Source of the DNA: CAYZBF01 sp964476585 | Lineage (GTDB): Bacteria; Hydrothermota; UBA3072 | Assembly: GCA_964476585.1 (NCBI GenBank) | Contig: CAYZBF010000014.1 | Location: 1-52,860 of the forward strand | Reading direction: 5' to 3' | DNA: 52,860 nt | In this document: positions 36,201 through 44,659 of the stretch, piece by piece | Layout: each line of letters begins with the position of its first letter | Position numbering within the stretch: position 1 is the stretch's first letter | The notes under the pieces: generated by a model | What the model saw: only the letters and a program-made list of their open reading frames with translations | What the model was told of the DNA's origin: nothing | Databases searched by the model: none | Translations under genes and position numbers: made by a program

Positions 36201-36647
36201 CAGCGCTGGGCAAAACTCACAGTCGAGGACCTGGATGGTACTTTCGTGATTTTGGTATTCCCTGAACTCTTCCAAAAGATTACAAATAAATTAGATTCCA
36301 CCCAGACTATATCGGTCAAAGGCCGAGTAAAAAACAACTTCAAAGACTCACTTCCAGAGATAAGCGCTGAAAAAATTATTCCCCTTACGAACCTCTCAGA
36401 TATGGAAAATCACTTAGAAGCTGCTTTTTTAATCCTCGATCTCTCTCTACTGGAAGAAGAAGATCTTCATGGAATAAAGAAAGTACTCCTAGATTATCCG
36501 GGTAAACTACCTCTAAGACTCCTATGCAGAAAAAAGGGAGATGAAATAAGATTGGAATCGAGGGACATAAAGGCAGGGCTTAATGAAGAAATGATAGAAA
36601 AAATATCTCGAATAGTGGGTGAAGGGAATATAAGATTCACCATATGA
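33273..36647 (+). CDS. dnaE: DNA polymerase III alpha subunit
   Basis: 1124 residues, replicative polymerase of the DnaE1 type. The N-terminal PHP domain shows HLHVHSHYSILDGA and ALTDHGNMFGAFEF. The polymerase core has GPGRGSATSSLVLYSLG and the catalytic ADVDIDFSDTRRDEV acidic cluster, then the STHAAGVVI motif and YQEQVMKIA. The helix-hairpin-helix region is followed by an OB fold (ISGGTITKIEKKTSRK) and a short C-terminal domain. PHP histidines look intact, so intrinsic proofreading or metal binding is possible. It overlaps the CBS gene by 4 nt. Confidence 0.97.
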   Translation: MSFTHLHVHSHYSILDGAIKIDELISQVKELDMDAVALTDHGNMFGAFEFHQNAVSKNIKPIIGMEGYFSLAGRKKKSENYHITLWAKNEKGYKNLMKLSSLAYIEGFYKRPRMDMELLLEYKDGIIIGSGCRSGVIPAYIKDGKVDEARKYTECFKKEFKDDFYMEIMRVGIEREDEVNEILISLAREFEVPLIATNDVHYLKKEDAKKHNILLALQIKKTISEENKLSLPTDQFYLRSTEEMEELFKDLPEAISNTQELKEKCIPVPFDTDRVLLPSIEIPKGFEGPEAYLEHLALKGLKERTLRITPGEKERLNFELSVINEMGLAGYFLIIKDIVNYAREHKIPVGPGRGSATSSLVLYSLGITNINPLKYGLIFERFLNPERVSMADVDIDFSDTRRDEVIQHIREKYGERNVAQIVTFSILKARSVIRDVGRVLEIPYSECDEIAKEIDRDISIEDAINASVELQEKIKDRPDIQELIKYAKGLEGLIRQTSTHAAGVVIAPGDITDYVPLFVSKSNGEDVVSTQFPMEILERLGLLKVDILGLKTLSIIMETLENIPQKLDIYNLPKNDEKTFNLLRRGETTGVFQLESSGMKHMLRKIQPTNFSDLVATVALYRPGPLQNINQDEFALKKKGKMNPEYIHPKLKPVLEETYGIMLYQEQVMKIANIIANFSLGEADILRKAMGKKKLDVMESMEEKFVRGAIKNGLTEEQAKDIFNRMSSFASYGFNKAHSVSYAEIAYQTAYLKAHYPVEFYSASLTNNIGQDMEDIRKFIKDARKNGIEIKPPDINTSQYGFTPEENSIRYGLGGIKNVGKNAVIHIINEREKGEYKDFFDFIERAGGRTVNKKVIENLIKAGCFDSISDNRHSLLSSIQRAIDRAKKKGKGKMQSLFVEEDQELIPTPPFDIEERLRYEQEALGFFFSDHPLRQFKNFATAFFTPSSKLRDLPENKLVISGGTITKIEKKTSRKNQRWAKLTVEDLDGTFVILVFPELFQKITNKLDSTQTISVKGRVKNNFKDSLPEISAEKIIPLTNLSDMENHLEAAFLILDLSLLEEEDLHGIKKVLLDYPGKLPLRLLCRKKGDEIRLESRDIKAGLNEEMIEKISRIVGEGNIRFTI

Positions 36648-36680
36648 CTCTGTTCCAATATAAAACAAATTGGAGGTATC

Positions 36681-37316
36681 ATGGTTTTCTTAATATTATC
36701 ATTCATAGCCAGTTATAATCAACCGATCTGGGGTATTGACAACCCTCTGCCGGTTTTACTAAACCATGGAGAAGTTTATATCCAGTTCAGAAACGAACCT
36801 ATTCATAAAGTGCGCGCAAAATTAGGCGTTGGTATCTGGAACAGCATAATTTTGAGTGTTAGCTACGGGGGCGATAACCTTGTGGGTTATGGGGAGGTAG
36901 ATTGGGAGGACCAACCAGCCCTTGATTTAAGAATCCGTTTATTCGAAAGCTTAGGATTAGAAGGTGTTGTAGGGTTCAATAATGAGCCGATAGAAAATTA
37001 TAGTGGAAAGGGAGCATTTGGTACAATTGGATATCGATTGTTTCTCGGCTCCTTCCGATTGCTTTTAAGCGGAGGAGGAAGCTATAACTTCACAGAAAAG
37101 GGAGCTGACTTGTTTGCAAATTCGGTATTGAATATAAATGGACCTCACTCAATTCACTTGGAATACATCCTTGGCACAAACGATGATTGCAAGAATCGTC
37201 TTCATATAGGATATCGTATACAATCTGGAGCTCTTGGCGTTCAGATAGACCTCAAAGATATTCTGTCAGGAGACATTGGAAGGCAAATGCAGATATTTTA
37301 TAGGGAAAACTTTTAA
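36681..37316 (+). CDS. Predicted outer-membrane beta-barrel protein, unknown
   Basis: 211 residues that I do not recognise. A hydrophobic start (MVFLILSFIASYNQPIWG) fits a signal peptide. The rest alternates short amphipathic strands rich in Gly and aromatics (ILSVSYGGDNLVGYGEVDW, GAFGTIGYRLFLGSFRLLL, LHIGYRIQSGALGVQI), as in YjbH-like or small outer-membrane barrels. TGGAGG four bases before the ATG supports the start. It sits in the dnaE-purA gap (33 nt from dnaE, 11 nt to purA) and is probably co-transcribed with both. Confidence 0.55.
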   Translation: MVFLILSFIASYNQPIWGIDNPLPVLLNHGEVYIQFRNEPIHKVRAKLGVGIWNSIILSVSYGGDNLVGYGEVDWEDQPALDLRIRLFESLGLEGVVGFNNEPIENYSGKGAFGTIGYRLFLGSFRLLLSGGGSYNFTEKGADLFANSVLNINGPHSIHLEYILGTNDDCKNRLHIGYRIQSGALGVQIDLKDILSGDIGRQMQIFYRENF

Positions 37317-37327
37317 GCACTGGGAAT

Positions 37328-38521
37328 ATGCATACAGCACTTATAGGTTTACAGTGGGGGGATGAAGGTAAAGGCAAACTCATAGACTGCCTTTCAAATT
37401 CCTTCGATGGAGTTTGCAGGTATCAGGGGGGAGCCAATGCCGGTCATACAATAATATTCAAAGGGAATAAAATCTCTTTACATCTTATCCCGGGAGGTAT
37501 ATTCCATCCCGATAAAGTTTGCATAATAGGTAATGGAACAGTTATTGATATTAAACAACTCGAAAGGGAAATAAAAGAATTAAGAAAAATGAGTATCGAA
37601 TTTGATGATAGATTATTTATTAGTAAAAGAGCTCACATTATACAACCAGAACACTTTATTACCGAGAATAAAATAAAGAAAGAAATTGGAACTACTGGAA
37701 GAGGGATTGGACCTGCTTATGCGGATAAAAGCACACGAAAAGGTATTAGAATGGGTGATATCTTTAGCGTGAAATATCTCAAGGATCGCGGAACATCGAA
37801 AGACTTTATTGAGACGCTTCTAAGATTTCGGGAAGATTATGGCCATTTTATAACAGATACGGTGGAGTTGATTCACCGCTTCAGTGAAGAGAAAAAAAAG
37901 ATACTTTTTGAAGGTGCTCAGGGTGTTATGTTAGATATAGATTTTGGGACTTACCCCTTCGTTACCTCATCCAATCCATCCCCAGGTGGAATTCTCTCAG
38001 GAACCGGAACTTCTCCTTTTTCTATATCACGGATAATAGGTGTAGCAAAAACATACACTACCAGAGTTGGCAATGGTCCATTTCCCTCCGAGATGAATCA
38101 AAAAATGCAGGAAAGAATTAGAGAAAAGGGGCGAGAGTATGGAGCGACAACCGGAAGACCAAGAAAATGTGGATGGATGGATCTCGTGGCTCTCAAATAT
38201 GCAATTCAAATCACAGGGGCAACAGAACTGGCACTTAGTAAGATTGATACACTTGACGGTATGCATCAGGTCAAAATTGTCAAGGAATATCAGTTAGATG
38301 GCAAAATATCAGATAGGTTTCCATCCGAGGTATGGAAATTTAAAGACATCAAACCTATCTACACTAGTCTTCCCGGCTGGAACAACACAAGAGGAATACA
38401 CAAAAAAAAGGAGTTGCCAAAAAAGGCACTAGAATATATTAATTACATTGAAGATTTTGTGGGTATTGAAGCATCAATGATATCAAACGGCCAAAAGAGA
38501 GGTGATTTAATAATTGGTTAA
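37328..38521 (+). CDS. purA: Adenylosuccinate synthetase
   Basis: 397 residues. It joins IMP and aspartate with GTP to make adenylosuccinate, the first step from IMP to AMP. Landmarks are GLQWGDEGKGKLID, GGANAGHTI, the TTGRGIGPAYADKSTRKGIRMGD region, EGAQGVMLDIDFGTYPFVTSSNP, TRVGNGPFPSE and ATTGRPRKCGWMDL. The protein is slightly shorter than the E. coli enzyme (432). It ends within the start region of secA (8-nt overlap). No purB is nearby. Confidence 0.97.
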   Translation: MHTALIGLQWGDEGKGKLIDCLSNSFDGVCRYQGGANAGHTIIFKGNKISLHLIPGGIFHPDKVCIIGNGTVIDIKQLEREIKELRKMSIEFDDRLFISKRAHIIQPEHFITENKIKKEIGTTGRGIGPAYADKSTRKGIRMGDIFSVKYLKDRGTSKDFIETLLRFREDYGHFITDTVELIHRFSEEKKKILFEGAQGVMLDIDFGTYPFVTSSNPSPGGILSGTGTSPFSISRIIGVAKTYTTRVGNGPFPSEMNQKMQERIREKGREYGATTGRPRKCGWMDLVALKYAIQITGATELALSKIDTLDGMHQVKIVKEYQLDGKISDRFPSEVWKFKDIKPIYTSLPGWNNTRGIHKKKELPKKALEYINYIEDFVGIEASMISNGQKRGDLIIG

Positions 38522-41500
38522 AGTTTTAAAAAAGATATTCCCTTCCCATAACGAACGTGTAGTAAATAAACTTTATCCTAAAGTAGATGAAATAGATAGA
38601 AAGTGTGAAGAGTTTAAAAAACTTAACATCCAGGATTTACCCAAAAAGACAGAGGAATTCAAACAGAGGATAAAAGAAGGTGAGACACTCGATGATTTAA
38701 TGGTAGAGACTTTTGCAATTGTCAAGCGTACTTGCGAATTGCTGCTGGGTAAATCCTGGATGGTAACAGATTTAGAATGGGAATGGCAAATGGTTCCCTA
38801 CGATGTTCAACTGCTCGGTGCAATAGTCCTTCATCAAGGTAATATCACCGAAATGAAAACAGGAGAAGGTAAAACACTCGTTGCTACAATGCCGCTATAC
38901 CTTAATGCACTTACCGATAAGGGGGTTCATTTAATAACTGTAAATGATTATCTGGCCAGAAGGGACCGAGAATGGATGGGACCGATATATGAAAACCTTG
39001 GGCTAACGGTGGGTGTCATCCAAGCTGGAATGAGCCCTTTAGAAAGGAAAAAAGAATATAACTGTGATGTTACATATGGAACCAATAATGAATTCGGTTT
39101 TGATTATCTTCGAGATAATATGGCAGTTATTCCCGAACATCGGGTTCAGAGAGGACATAACTATGCTATTGTTGATGAAGTAGATTCTGTTCTGATCGAC
39201 GAGGCAAGAACACCCTTAATCATTTCTGGCCCTGTCCAGCACTCGGTAACTCGACAATATGATGATTTGAAGCCAGCTGTAGAAAGCATTGTTCACAACC
39301 AAACACTCCTTGTAAACAAAGCGATCGCTGACTCCAAAAGATTATTAGAAGAAAATAAGGAGGAAGAAGCAGGAGAAAAGTTACTCTTAGCTCAGAGAGG
39401 TACCCCCAAAAACAAACAATTGATAAAACTCATGCATGATCCATTTATAGAGCAATTAATACAGAGAACAGAGTCCAGATACATAAAAGAAAAGGTAATG
39501 TATGAGATAGACGAACAACTATATTTCTCAATCGATGAGAGAGAACACTCAACAAATATATCTGAAAAGGGACAGGATTTAATTACCAAGAGAGAACGCG
39601 AGAACTTTTTCCTCTTACCAGACCTTTCCATTGCTTTGCAGGAAGTAGAGAATGATAATTCCCTCTCCTCAAGGGAAGTGATTGTGGAAAAAGAAGCCAT
39701 TGAACGCGAATATGCAGAGAAATCAGAGAAAATACATGCTGCCAATCAGCTTATCAAAGCTTATGCATTATTTGAAAAAGACGTTGAATATATTGTAAAA
39801 CAGGGAAGAATAGTAATTGTGGATGAATTCACTGGACGTCTCATGCCAGGAAGAAGATATTCTGACGGACTTCACCAGGCATTGGAAGCAAAGGAAGGTG
39901 TTGAAGTAGAGAGAGAAACCCAGACCTTAGCGCAGATAACTCTTCAAAACTATTTTAAGATGTATGATAAACTTGCAGGGATGACAGGAACCGCAGCTAC
40001 AGAAGCAGCGGAGTTCATAGAAATCTACAATCTTGATGTAGTCCAGATACCTACGAATAAGCCTATCAGGAGGATGAATTACGACGACCTTATTTACCGA
40101 ACAAAAAGAGAAAAATATAATGCAATAGTAAAGAGGATTAGAGAATTACATAAGAGAGGGCTTCCAGTACTTGTGGGTACTGTTTCGGTTGATGTTTCCG
40201 AACTCATTTCCAGAATGCTAAAGAGAGAAGGAATCCCTCATCAGGTTCTGAATGCAAAGTACCACGAGAAAGAATCAAAGATTATAAGTCATACAGGTGA
40301 AAAAGGACAGCTCACAATTGCTACGAATATGGCTGGAAGAGGAACTGATATAAAATTAGCAAGAGAGATAGTAAACTGTGAAGAATGTTGTTTAATAATG
40401 GAAGATGGACAGAAACTATGTAAGGACGTAGATATTGATAGATGTAAAGAAGATGTACCCTGCGGATTACATGTCATTGGAACTGAGCGTCATGAGGCAA
40501 GGAGAATTGACAATCAGTTGCGTGGACGTTCAGGAAGACAGGGTGACCCCGGTGCCTCTAGATTTTACGTATCCCTGGAAGACGACCTCATGCGTATCTT
40601 TGCAACAGAAAGGATAGCCCATGCAATGGACAGGATGGGAATTGAAGAGGGAAAACCAGTAAAGCATCCTCTTATTTCAAAAGCAATAGAAAATGCACAA
40701 CATCGCGTAGAGAGAATGAATTTTGATATCAGAAAACGATTGCTTGAATTTGACGATGTGATGAACAAACAAAGAGAGGTGATTTACAGCATAAGAAATG
40801 ACATACTTGATGGTAAGGATTTAAAAGACAGGGTAATGGAATGGATAGAAGATATTCTTTATGACATGGTGGATTCTTATCTCATCGGAAGATACTCTGA
40901 AGAGTGGGATTGGGAAGGTCTTAAGGCTGACCTAATAGAATTTTTTCTCGTAGATTTTGAGCTTAATTTAGAAGACAAAAAACAAATTAATAAAATGAAA
41001 TTTTCTGAAGATTTGGAAACTTTGGTTAGAACACGATATAGCGAAAAAGAAAAGCTGATTGGTGAAGAAAAATTAAGAGAATTTGAGCGACTGATCATCC
41101 TCAGGGTAATAGATAATGAATGGCGCAATCATCTATACGAACTGGATGCACTAAAGGAAGGCATAAACTTAAGAAGTTTTGCTCAAAAGGACCCCCTTGT
41201 AGAATATAAGCGGGAATCCTTTACAATGTTTGAGGATCTCTTATTCAATCTAGCAAAATCAGCAGTTCGCTTACTATTCCGTTTTCGGCCTCAAGCAGTG
41301 GAAGTACCAGAAGAAGTTCGTGGGGTTGAAGTAAAAGAAGAATTTAAGGGTGTTCCGTCTGAAGAACAAAAGATAATAAAAGAACCCAGGGAAGAAATAC
41401 CAACCATAGGAAATGCTGAACTAGATACGAAATTTCGTAGGGTCATCGAGGAGATGAGAAAAGAAGGGAAAGGAATACGAGCTATCGGACGAAATGAGAA

Positions 41501-41558
41501 GTGCCCCTGTGGTAGCGGAAAGAAATTCAAAAAGTGTCATGGTAAGTGGTTAAAATAA
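38514..41558 (+). CDS. secA: Preprotein translocase ATPase SecA with Cys-rich insertion
   Basis: 1014 residues. The TTG start at 38514 is supported by GAGAGGTGA upstream. It is the motor of Sec export. Landmarks are Walker A TGEGKTLVATMPLYL, VDEVDSVLIDEARTPLIISGP, TGTAATEAAEF, ATNMAGRGTDIKL and GTERHEARRIDNQLRGRSGRQGD. The C-terminal SEC-C zinc tail is CPCGSGKKFKKCH. Two additions stand out. One is an enlarged insert in the preprotein cross-linking region, as in FCB-type SecA. The other is about 25 residues between GTDIKL and CGLHVIGTERH with six cysteines (622, 625, 626, 636, 644, 650), a possible second zinc site inside motor domain 2. lepB follows, with 'TAATG' coupling. Confidence 0.96.
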   Translation: MVKVLKKIFPSHNERVVNKLYPKVDEIDRKCEEFKKLNIQDLPKKTEEFKQRIKEGETLDDLMVETFAIVKRTCELLLGKSWMVTDLEWEWQMVPYDVQLLGAIVLHQGNITEMKTGEGKTLVATMPLYLNALTDKGVHLITVNDYLARRDREWMGPIYENLGLTVGVIQAGMSPLERKKEYNCDVTYGTNNEFGFDYLRDNMAVIPEHRVQRGHNYAIVDEVDSVLIDEARTPLIISGPVQHSVTRQYDDLKPAVESIVHNQTLLVNKAIADSKRLLEENKEEEAGEKLLLAQRGTPKNKQLIKLMHDPFIEQLIQRTESRYIKEKVMYEIDEQLYFSIDEREHSTNISEKGQDLITKRERENFFLLPDLSIALQEVENDNSLSSREVIVEKEAIEREYAEKSEKIHAANQLIKAYALFEKDVEYIVKQGRIVIVDEFTGRLMPGRRYSDGLHQALEAKEGVEVERETQTLAQITLQNYFKMYDKLAGMTGTAATEAAEFIEIYNLDVVQIPTNKPIRRMNYDDLIYRTKREKYNAIVKRIRELHKRGLPVLVGTVSVDVSELISRMLKREGIPHQVLNAKYHEKESKIISHTGEKGQLTIATNMAGRGTDIKLAREIVNCEECCLIMEDGQKLCKDVDIDRCKEDVPCGLHVIGTERHEARRIDNQLRGRSGRQGDPGASRFYVSLEDDLMRIFATERIAHAMDRMGIEEGKPVKHPLISKAIENAQHRVERMNFDIRKRLLEFDDVMNKQREVIYSIRNDILDGKDLKDRVMEWIEDILYDMVDSYLIGRYSEEWDWEGLKADLIEFFLVDFELNLEDKKQINKMKFSEDLETLVRTRYSEKEKLIGEEKLREFERLIILRVIDNEWRNHLYELDALKEGINLRSFAQKDPLVEYKRESFTMFEDLLFNLAKSAVRLLFRFRPQAVEVPEEVRGVEVKEEFKGVPSEEQKIIKEPREEIPTIGNAELDTKFRRVIEEMRKEGKGIRAIGRNEKCPCGSGKKFKKCHGKWLK

Positions 41559-42262
41559 TGACTAAAAAGGAAGTCTGGAAGGAAATTCGATCCTGGATTA
41601 TAGCAATAGGTTTTATTCTTGTACTACGTGGGTTCGTTGTTCAAACGTTCCATGTTCCTTCAGGTTCCATGAAAAACACCATTCTAACCGGTGACTTCTT
41701 AATAATAAACAGATTGAAATATGGGGTAAAACTTCCCTTTACTGACTGCTATCCATTAAGGATTGCTAAACCTAAAAGAGGTGATATAATTGTATTTCGC
41801 TATCCAGTCCAAGAACGAAATCCTATTGCAAATACCAATTTTGTTAAAAGGTGTATGGCTATAGAAGGTGATACTGTACTTATAAGACATAAGCAGCTAT
41901 TCATTAATGGTAACCCAGAAGAAGCAAATTATACATCCTACAGAGATCCGAAAGAATATCCACCTCTCGATCTGGATAACGAGACCTTCCAGAAGTTGTG
42001 GGAAAATAGGAAGTTACGTCGATATCCCTATGTAAGGGATAATTTTGGTCCAATCGTAGTTCCCAAAAATTATGTTTTCGCCATGGGTGATAATCGCGAT
42101 AATTCAGATGATTCACGTTTCTGGGGACCTGTGCCTATGAACTTCATTTCAGGAACCCCTATATTTGTATATTGGTCCTGGAGACCAAATATATCTTTTC
42201 GAAGTTTCCTTAGAAAAGTCCGTTGGGAGAGGATTGGCAAGATATTCACTAACTCTAAATAG
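41558..42262 (+). CDS. lepB: Signal peptidase I
   Basis: 234 residues from the ATG at 41558, chosen because it overlaps the secA stop by one base (TAATG); an in-frame ATG at 41546 lies inside secA. One N-terminal transmembrane helix (WIIAIGFILVLRGFVV) precedes the catalytic Ser37 in FHVPSGSMKNT, and Lys97 in FVKRCMAIEGD is the general base. The family boxes GDNRDNSDDSRFWGPVP and KPKRGDIIVF are present. It cleaves signal peptides from Sec substrates, so the secA-lepB pairing is functional as well as positional. Confidence 0.95.
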   Translation: MTKKEVWKEIRSWIIAIGFILVLRGFVVQTFHVPSGSMKNTILTGDFLIINRLKYGVKLPFTDCYPLRIAKPKRGDIIVFRYPVQERNPIANTNFVKRCMAIEGDTVLIRHKQLFINGNPEEANYTSYRDPKEYPPLDLDNETFQKLWENRKLRRYPYVRDNFGPIVVPKNYVFAMGDNRDNSDDSRFWGPVPMNFISGTPIFVYWSWRPNISFRSFLRKVRWERIGKIFTNSK

Positions 42263-42264
42263 TT

Positions 42265-42966
42265 ATGAAAAATAAACTCTTAATATTTGACTTAGACGGA
42301 ACAATAGTAAATGTATTTGGATGCGGACGAAGAGCCATAAATACAACTATGGAGAGGATGTATGGGATAAGTGGCGCAGGCGAAAAACTAAATTTCTTTT
42401 CTTCTACTGATTATGGTGTTTTCTTGAATTTAATTAGTAATTTCAATCTAAAAGGAATTTTTTTTTCACGGATCGAAGAATTTCACTCTATTTACTCCGA
42501 GGAATTAGAGAATCAAATTGAACATAATGAAAGTTCACGACTTCTTCCGGGTTTTCCTGAATTACTCGAGTACTTGGAAAATGATTCGCCATTTTATGTT
42601 GCACTGGCAACGGGGAATATGAAGGTAGGGGCTTTGACAAAACTGGCACATTTTGGTCTGGAGAAATATTTCCCTGTGGGAGGTTTCGGAGATAATATTT
42701 TAAATAAGAAAGATGTAATCTTGAAGGGACTCAAAAATGCAAAGAAATTCTATGATAACAACTTCAAGAATGAATATGTCTATGTTGTGGGAGATACCGA
42801 AAAAGATATCAAAGCAGCTCAAGATTTAGGACTTCTTTCAATAGCAGTTACCACAGGATTTGATGGGCCGGAAAACCTAATTCGCTCTGGACCTGATTTG
42901 GTATTTACCGATCTTTCTAATATCGAGGAATTTTCAACTCTTGTAAATTGTCAAAAGGCCAATTAA
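42265..42966 (+). CDS. HAD-superfamily phosphatase (phosphoglycolate phosphatase-like)
   Basis: 233 residues. Motif I is FDLDGTIV with nucleophile Asp9 and acid Asp11. A helical cap follows, then motif II in ALATGN, a conserved Lys (NKKDVI), and motif IV VVGDTEKDIKAA. The layout matches the HAD-IA/phosphoglycolate phosphatase group. It starts 2 nt after lepB, so it is the last gene of the dnaE-purA-secA-lepB run. The substrate cannot be inferred; several HAD-IA members act on phosphoglycolate, nucleotides or beta-phosphoglucose. Confidence 0.85.
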   Translation: MKNKLLIFDLDGTIVNVFGCGRRAINTTMERMYGISGAGEKLNFFSSTDYGVFLNLISNFNLKGIFFSRIEEFHSIYSEELENQIEHNESSRLLPGFPELLEYLENDSPFYVALATGNMKVGALTKLAHFGLEKYFPVGGFGDNILNKKDVILKGLKNAKKFYDNNFKNEYVYVVGDTEKDIKAAQDLGLLSIAVTTGFDGPENLIRSGPDLVFTDLSNIEEFSTLVNCQKAN

Positions 42967-43015
42967 TCACACTTGACTAATGTCTTCAATCAATTATAGT
43001 AACCACAATTAGGAA

Positions 43016-43114
43016 TAATAGCATAGAGGTACAGAAGATGCAAAGAAGTAGCAGGGATTAAAGGAATTAAAAACAAATAAACTCTTTTAACTCTGTGTCT
43101 TCGTGGCAAAAATA
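43016..43114. repeat. Intergenic 'acaaag/ctctgtgtc' repeat traces
   Basis: Segments such as GAGGTACAGAAGATGCAAAG (43026-43045) and AACTCTGTGTCTTCGTGGCAA (given in part, 43090-43110) belong to the same short-period family as the copy at 48986-49014. No ORF. Confidence 0.4.
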
Positions 43115-43128
43115 AGAAGGAGGGTTCA

Positions 43129-43632
43129 ATGAAAAAGTGTATACTGATTGCAGTAATTTTACTACTCGCCTCTCTTCCTCTCAATGCACTGCTTCCTTCA
43201 TTTGGAATAAAAGGGGGGATGGATATGCAGATGTTTGGCAATGGTGATACAGAGACAGAGTGGTGGCCTTCATTTGGAGCATTTGTGGAACTTAATCTAC
43301 CAATGATACCAATAGCCTTCCGAGGAGAAGCAGGTTATGCATGGCATTCCCAAGACGAAATAACTTCTTCAGATATGAACGTTATAGTCTCCGGGAAATA
43401 TAGTATATCTCCACCTTTATCCCCTATCGGTTTCTATATCGGAGCAGGACCTGGATTGCACATATTTAAGGTAGGAGATTTAGAATCAGAGAACTATTTT
43501 GGGGCTCATGTATATACGGGACTGAATATTAAGATGGGATTAAACCTTTTTCTCGAAGGTGGTTATGGGATGATGTTCCCTGAAGAGGGTTCATGGAGTC
43601 AACTTAATCTGAAATTGGGGATGATGCTGTAA
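43129..43632 (+). CDS. Small outer-membrane beta-barrel protein
   Basis: 167 residues. Signal peptide (MKKCILIAVILLLASLPLNA) followed by Gly/aromatic-rich strands: FGIKGGMDMQMFG, FRGEAGYAWHS, IGFYIGAGPGLHIF, FLEGGYGMMFP, and a final hydrophobic strand LNLKLGMML of the kind recognised by the Bam machinery. This matches the 'outer membrane protein beta-barrel' superfamily without a specific role. AAGGAGGG precedes the ATG by about six bases. It is convergent with queA, only 10 bases between stops. Confidence 0.7.
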   Translation: MKKCILIAVILLLASLPLNALLPSFGIKGGMDMQMFGNGDTETEWWPSFGAFVELNLPMIPIAFRGEAGYAWHSQDEITSSDMNVIVSGKYSISPPLSPIGFYIGAGPGLHIFKVGDLESENYFGAHVYTGLNIKMGLNLFLEGGYGMMFPEEGSWSQLNLKLGMML

Positions 43633-43642
43633 GTCTCGAGAA

Positions 43643-44659
43643 CTATAGAATAAGCATAGCATCACCATAAGAGTAGAATTTATATCTTTTAGAGATAGCT
43701 ATATTGTAAGCCTTAAGGATGATTTCTCTTGAGGCGAATGCTGAAACTAACATAATAAGTGTTGATCCGGGTAGATGGAAATTTGTTACCATGTGATCAA
43801 CAACATTAAATGTGTATGGAGGATATATAAATAGAGCTGTTCTCCCCTTTTCTACCCTAACCTTACCGTTCTCATCTGCCAATGCTTCAAGAACCCGAAC
43901 TGTAGTAGTGCCAACAGCAAATATTTCTTTTCCTCTTTCAATTGCTCTATTAATTATCTCTGCGGCTCCCTTGGAAAGTTCATATCTCTCGCTTTCCATC
44001 TTGTGATCTTCGATTCTTTCTGTTCGAACAGGTCTAAAAGTGCCAGGCCCAACATGTAGAGTTATACTCGCTATATCAACTCCCTTCCTGGCAAAATCAA
44101 ATAGAGTTTTCTGATCAAAATGAAGCCCTGCAGTTGGAGCTGCAATAGATCCCTCTTTCGCTGCATAAACTGTTTGATATCGAGTATTATCTTCCCCCGT
44201 TGGATCACGTTCAATATATGGAGGAAGCGGAACAGAACCAAACTTTAAAAGATTCTTATCATTCTCAAATCTTACTATCCTTTCACCAGTCTCCGCATCA
44301 ATTCCTTCTACCAAACATCTAAACCTATCTTCCAGTATAAGGGCATTACCTACTTTAGCCTTTCTCCCGGGGGAGATTAACGCCTTCCATCTTTTATCTC
44401 CTATCTTCTCCACAAGTAGTAGTTCTAACTTTCCTCTGGTAGATTCTCTAAGTCCATAGAATCGTGCAGGTATAACCCTTGTATCATTTATAACCAGGCA
44501 GTCTCCCTCTTCTAAATATTCAATTATGTCTCGAAAGGTCTTGTGCTCAAATTTACCAGATCTACGATGAAGCACAAATAACTTTGATTTTCCTCTCTCT
44601 CTTGGATATTGCGCAATAAATTGTTCTGGCAGATCAAACTGAAAATCTGATTTCTTCAT
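43643..44659 (-). CDS. queA: tRNA preQ1 ribosyltransferase-isomerase QueA
   Basis: 338 residues, full length. It transfers and isomerises the ribose of SAM onto preQ1 in tRNA to give epoxyqueuosine. Recognisable segments are FDLPEQFIAQYP, LVINDTRVIPARFYG, LPPYIERDPTGEDNTRYQTVYA (given in parts: PPYIERDPT and RYQTVYA), GSIAAPTAGLHF, LHVGPGTFRPV and FHLPGSTLIMLVSAFA. It overlaps mnmE by 4 nt and is the last gene of the rnpA operon, so two tRNA-modification enzymes are co-expressed. No tgt lies next to it. Confidence 0.96.
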   Translation of the reverse strand: MKKSDFQFDLPEQFIAQYPRERGKSKLFVLHRRSGKFEHKTFRDIIEYLEEGDCLVINDTRVIPARFYGLRESTRGKLELLLVEKIGDKRWKALISPGRKAKVGNALILEDRFRCLVEGIDAETGERIVRFENDKNLLKFGSVPLPPYIERDPTGEDNTRYQTVYAAKEGSIAAPTAGLHFDQKTLFDFARKGVDIASITLHVGPGTFRPVRTERIEDHKMESERYELSKGAAEIINRAIERGKEIFAVGTTTVRVLEALADENGKVRVEKGRTALFIYPPYTFNVVDHMVTNFHLPGSTLIMLVSAFASREIILKAYNIAISKRYKFYSYGDAMLIL

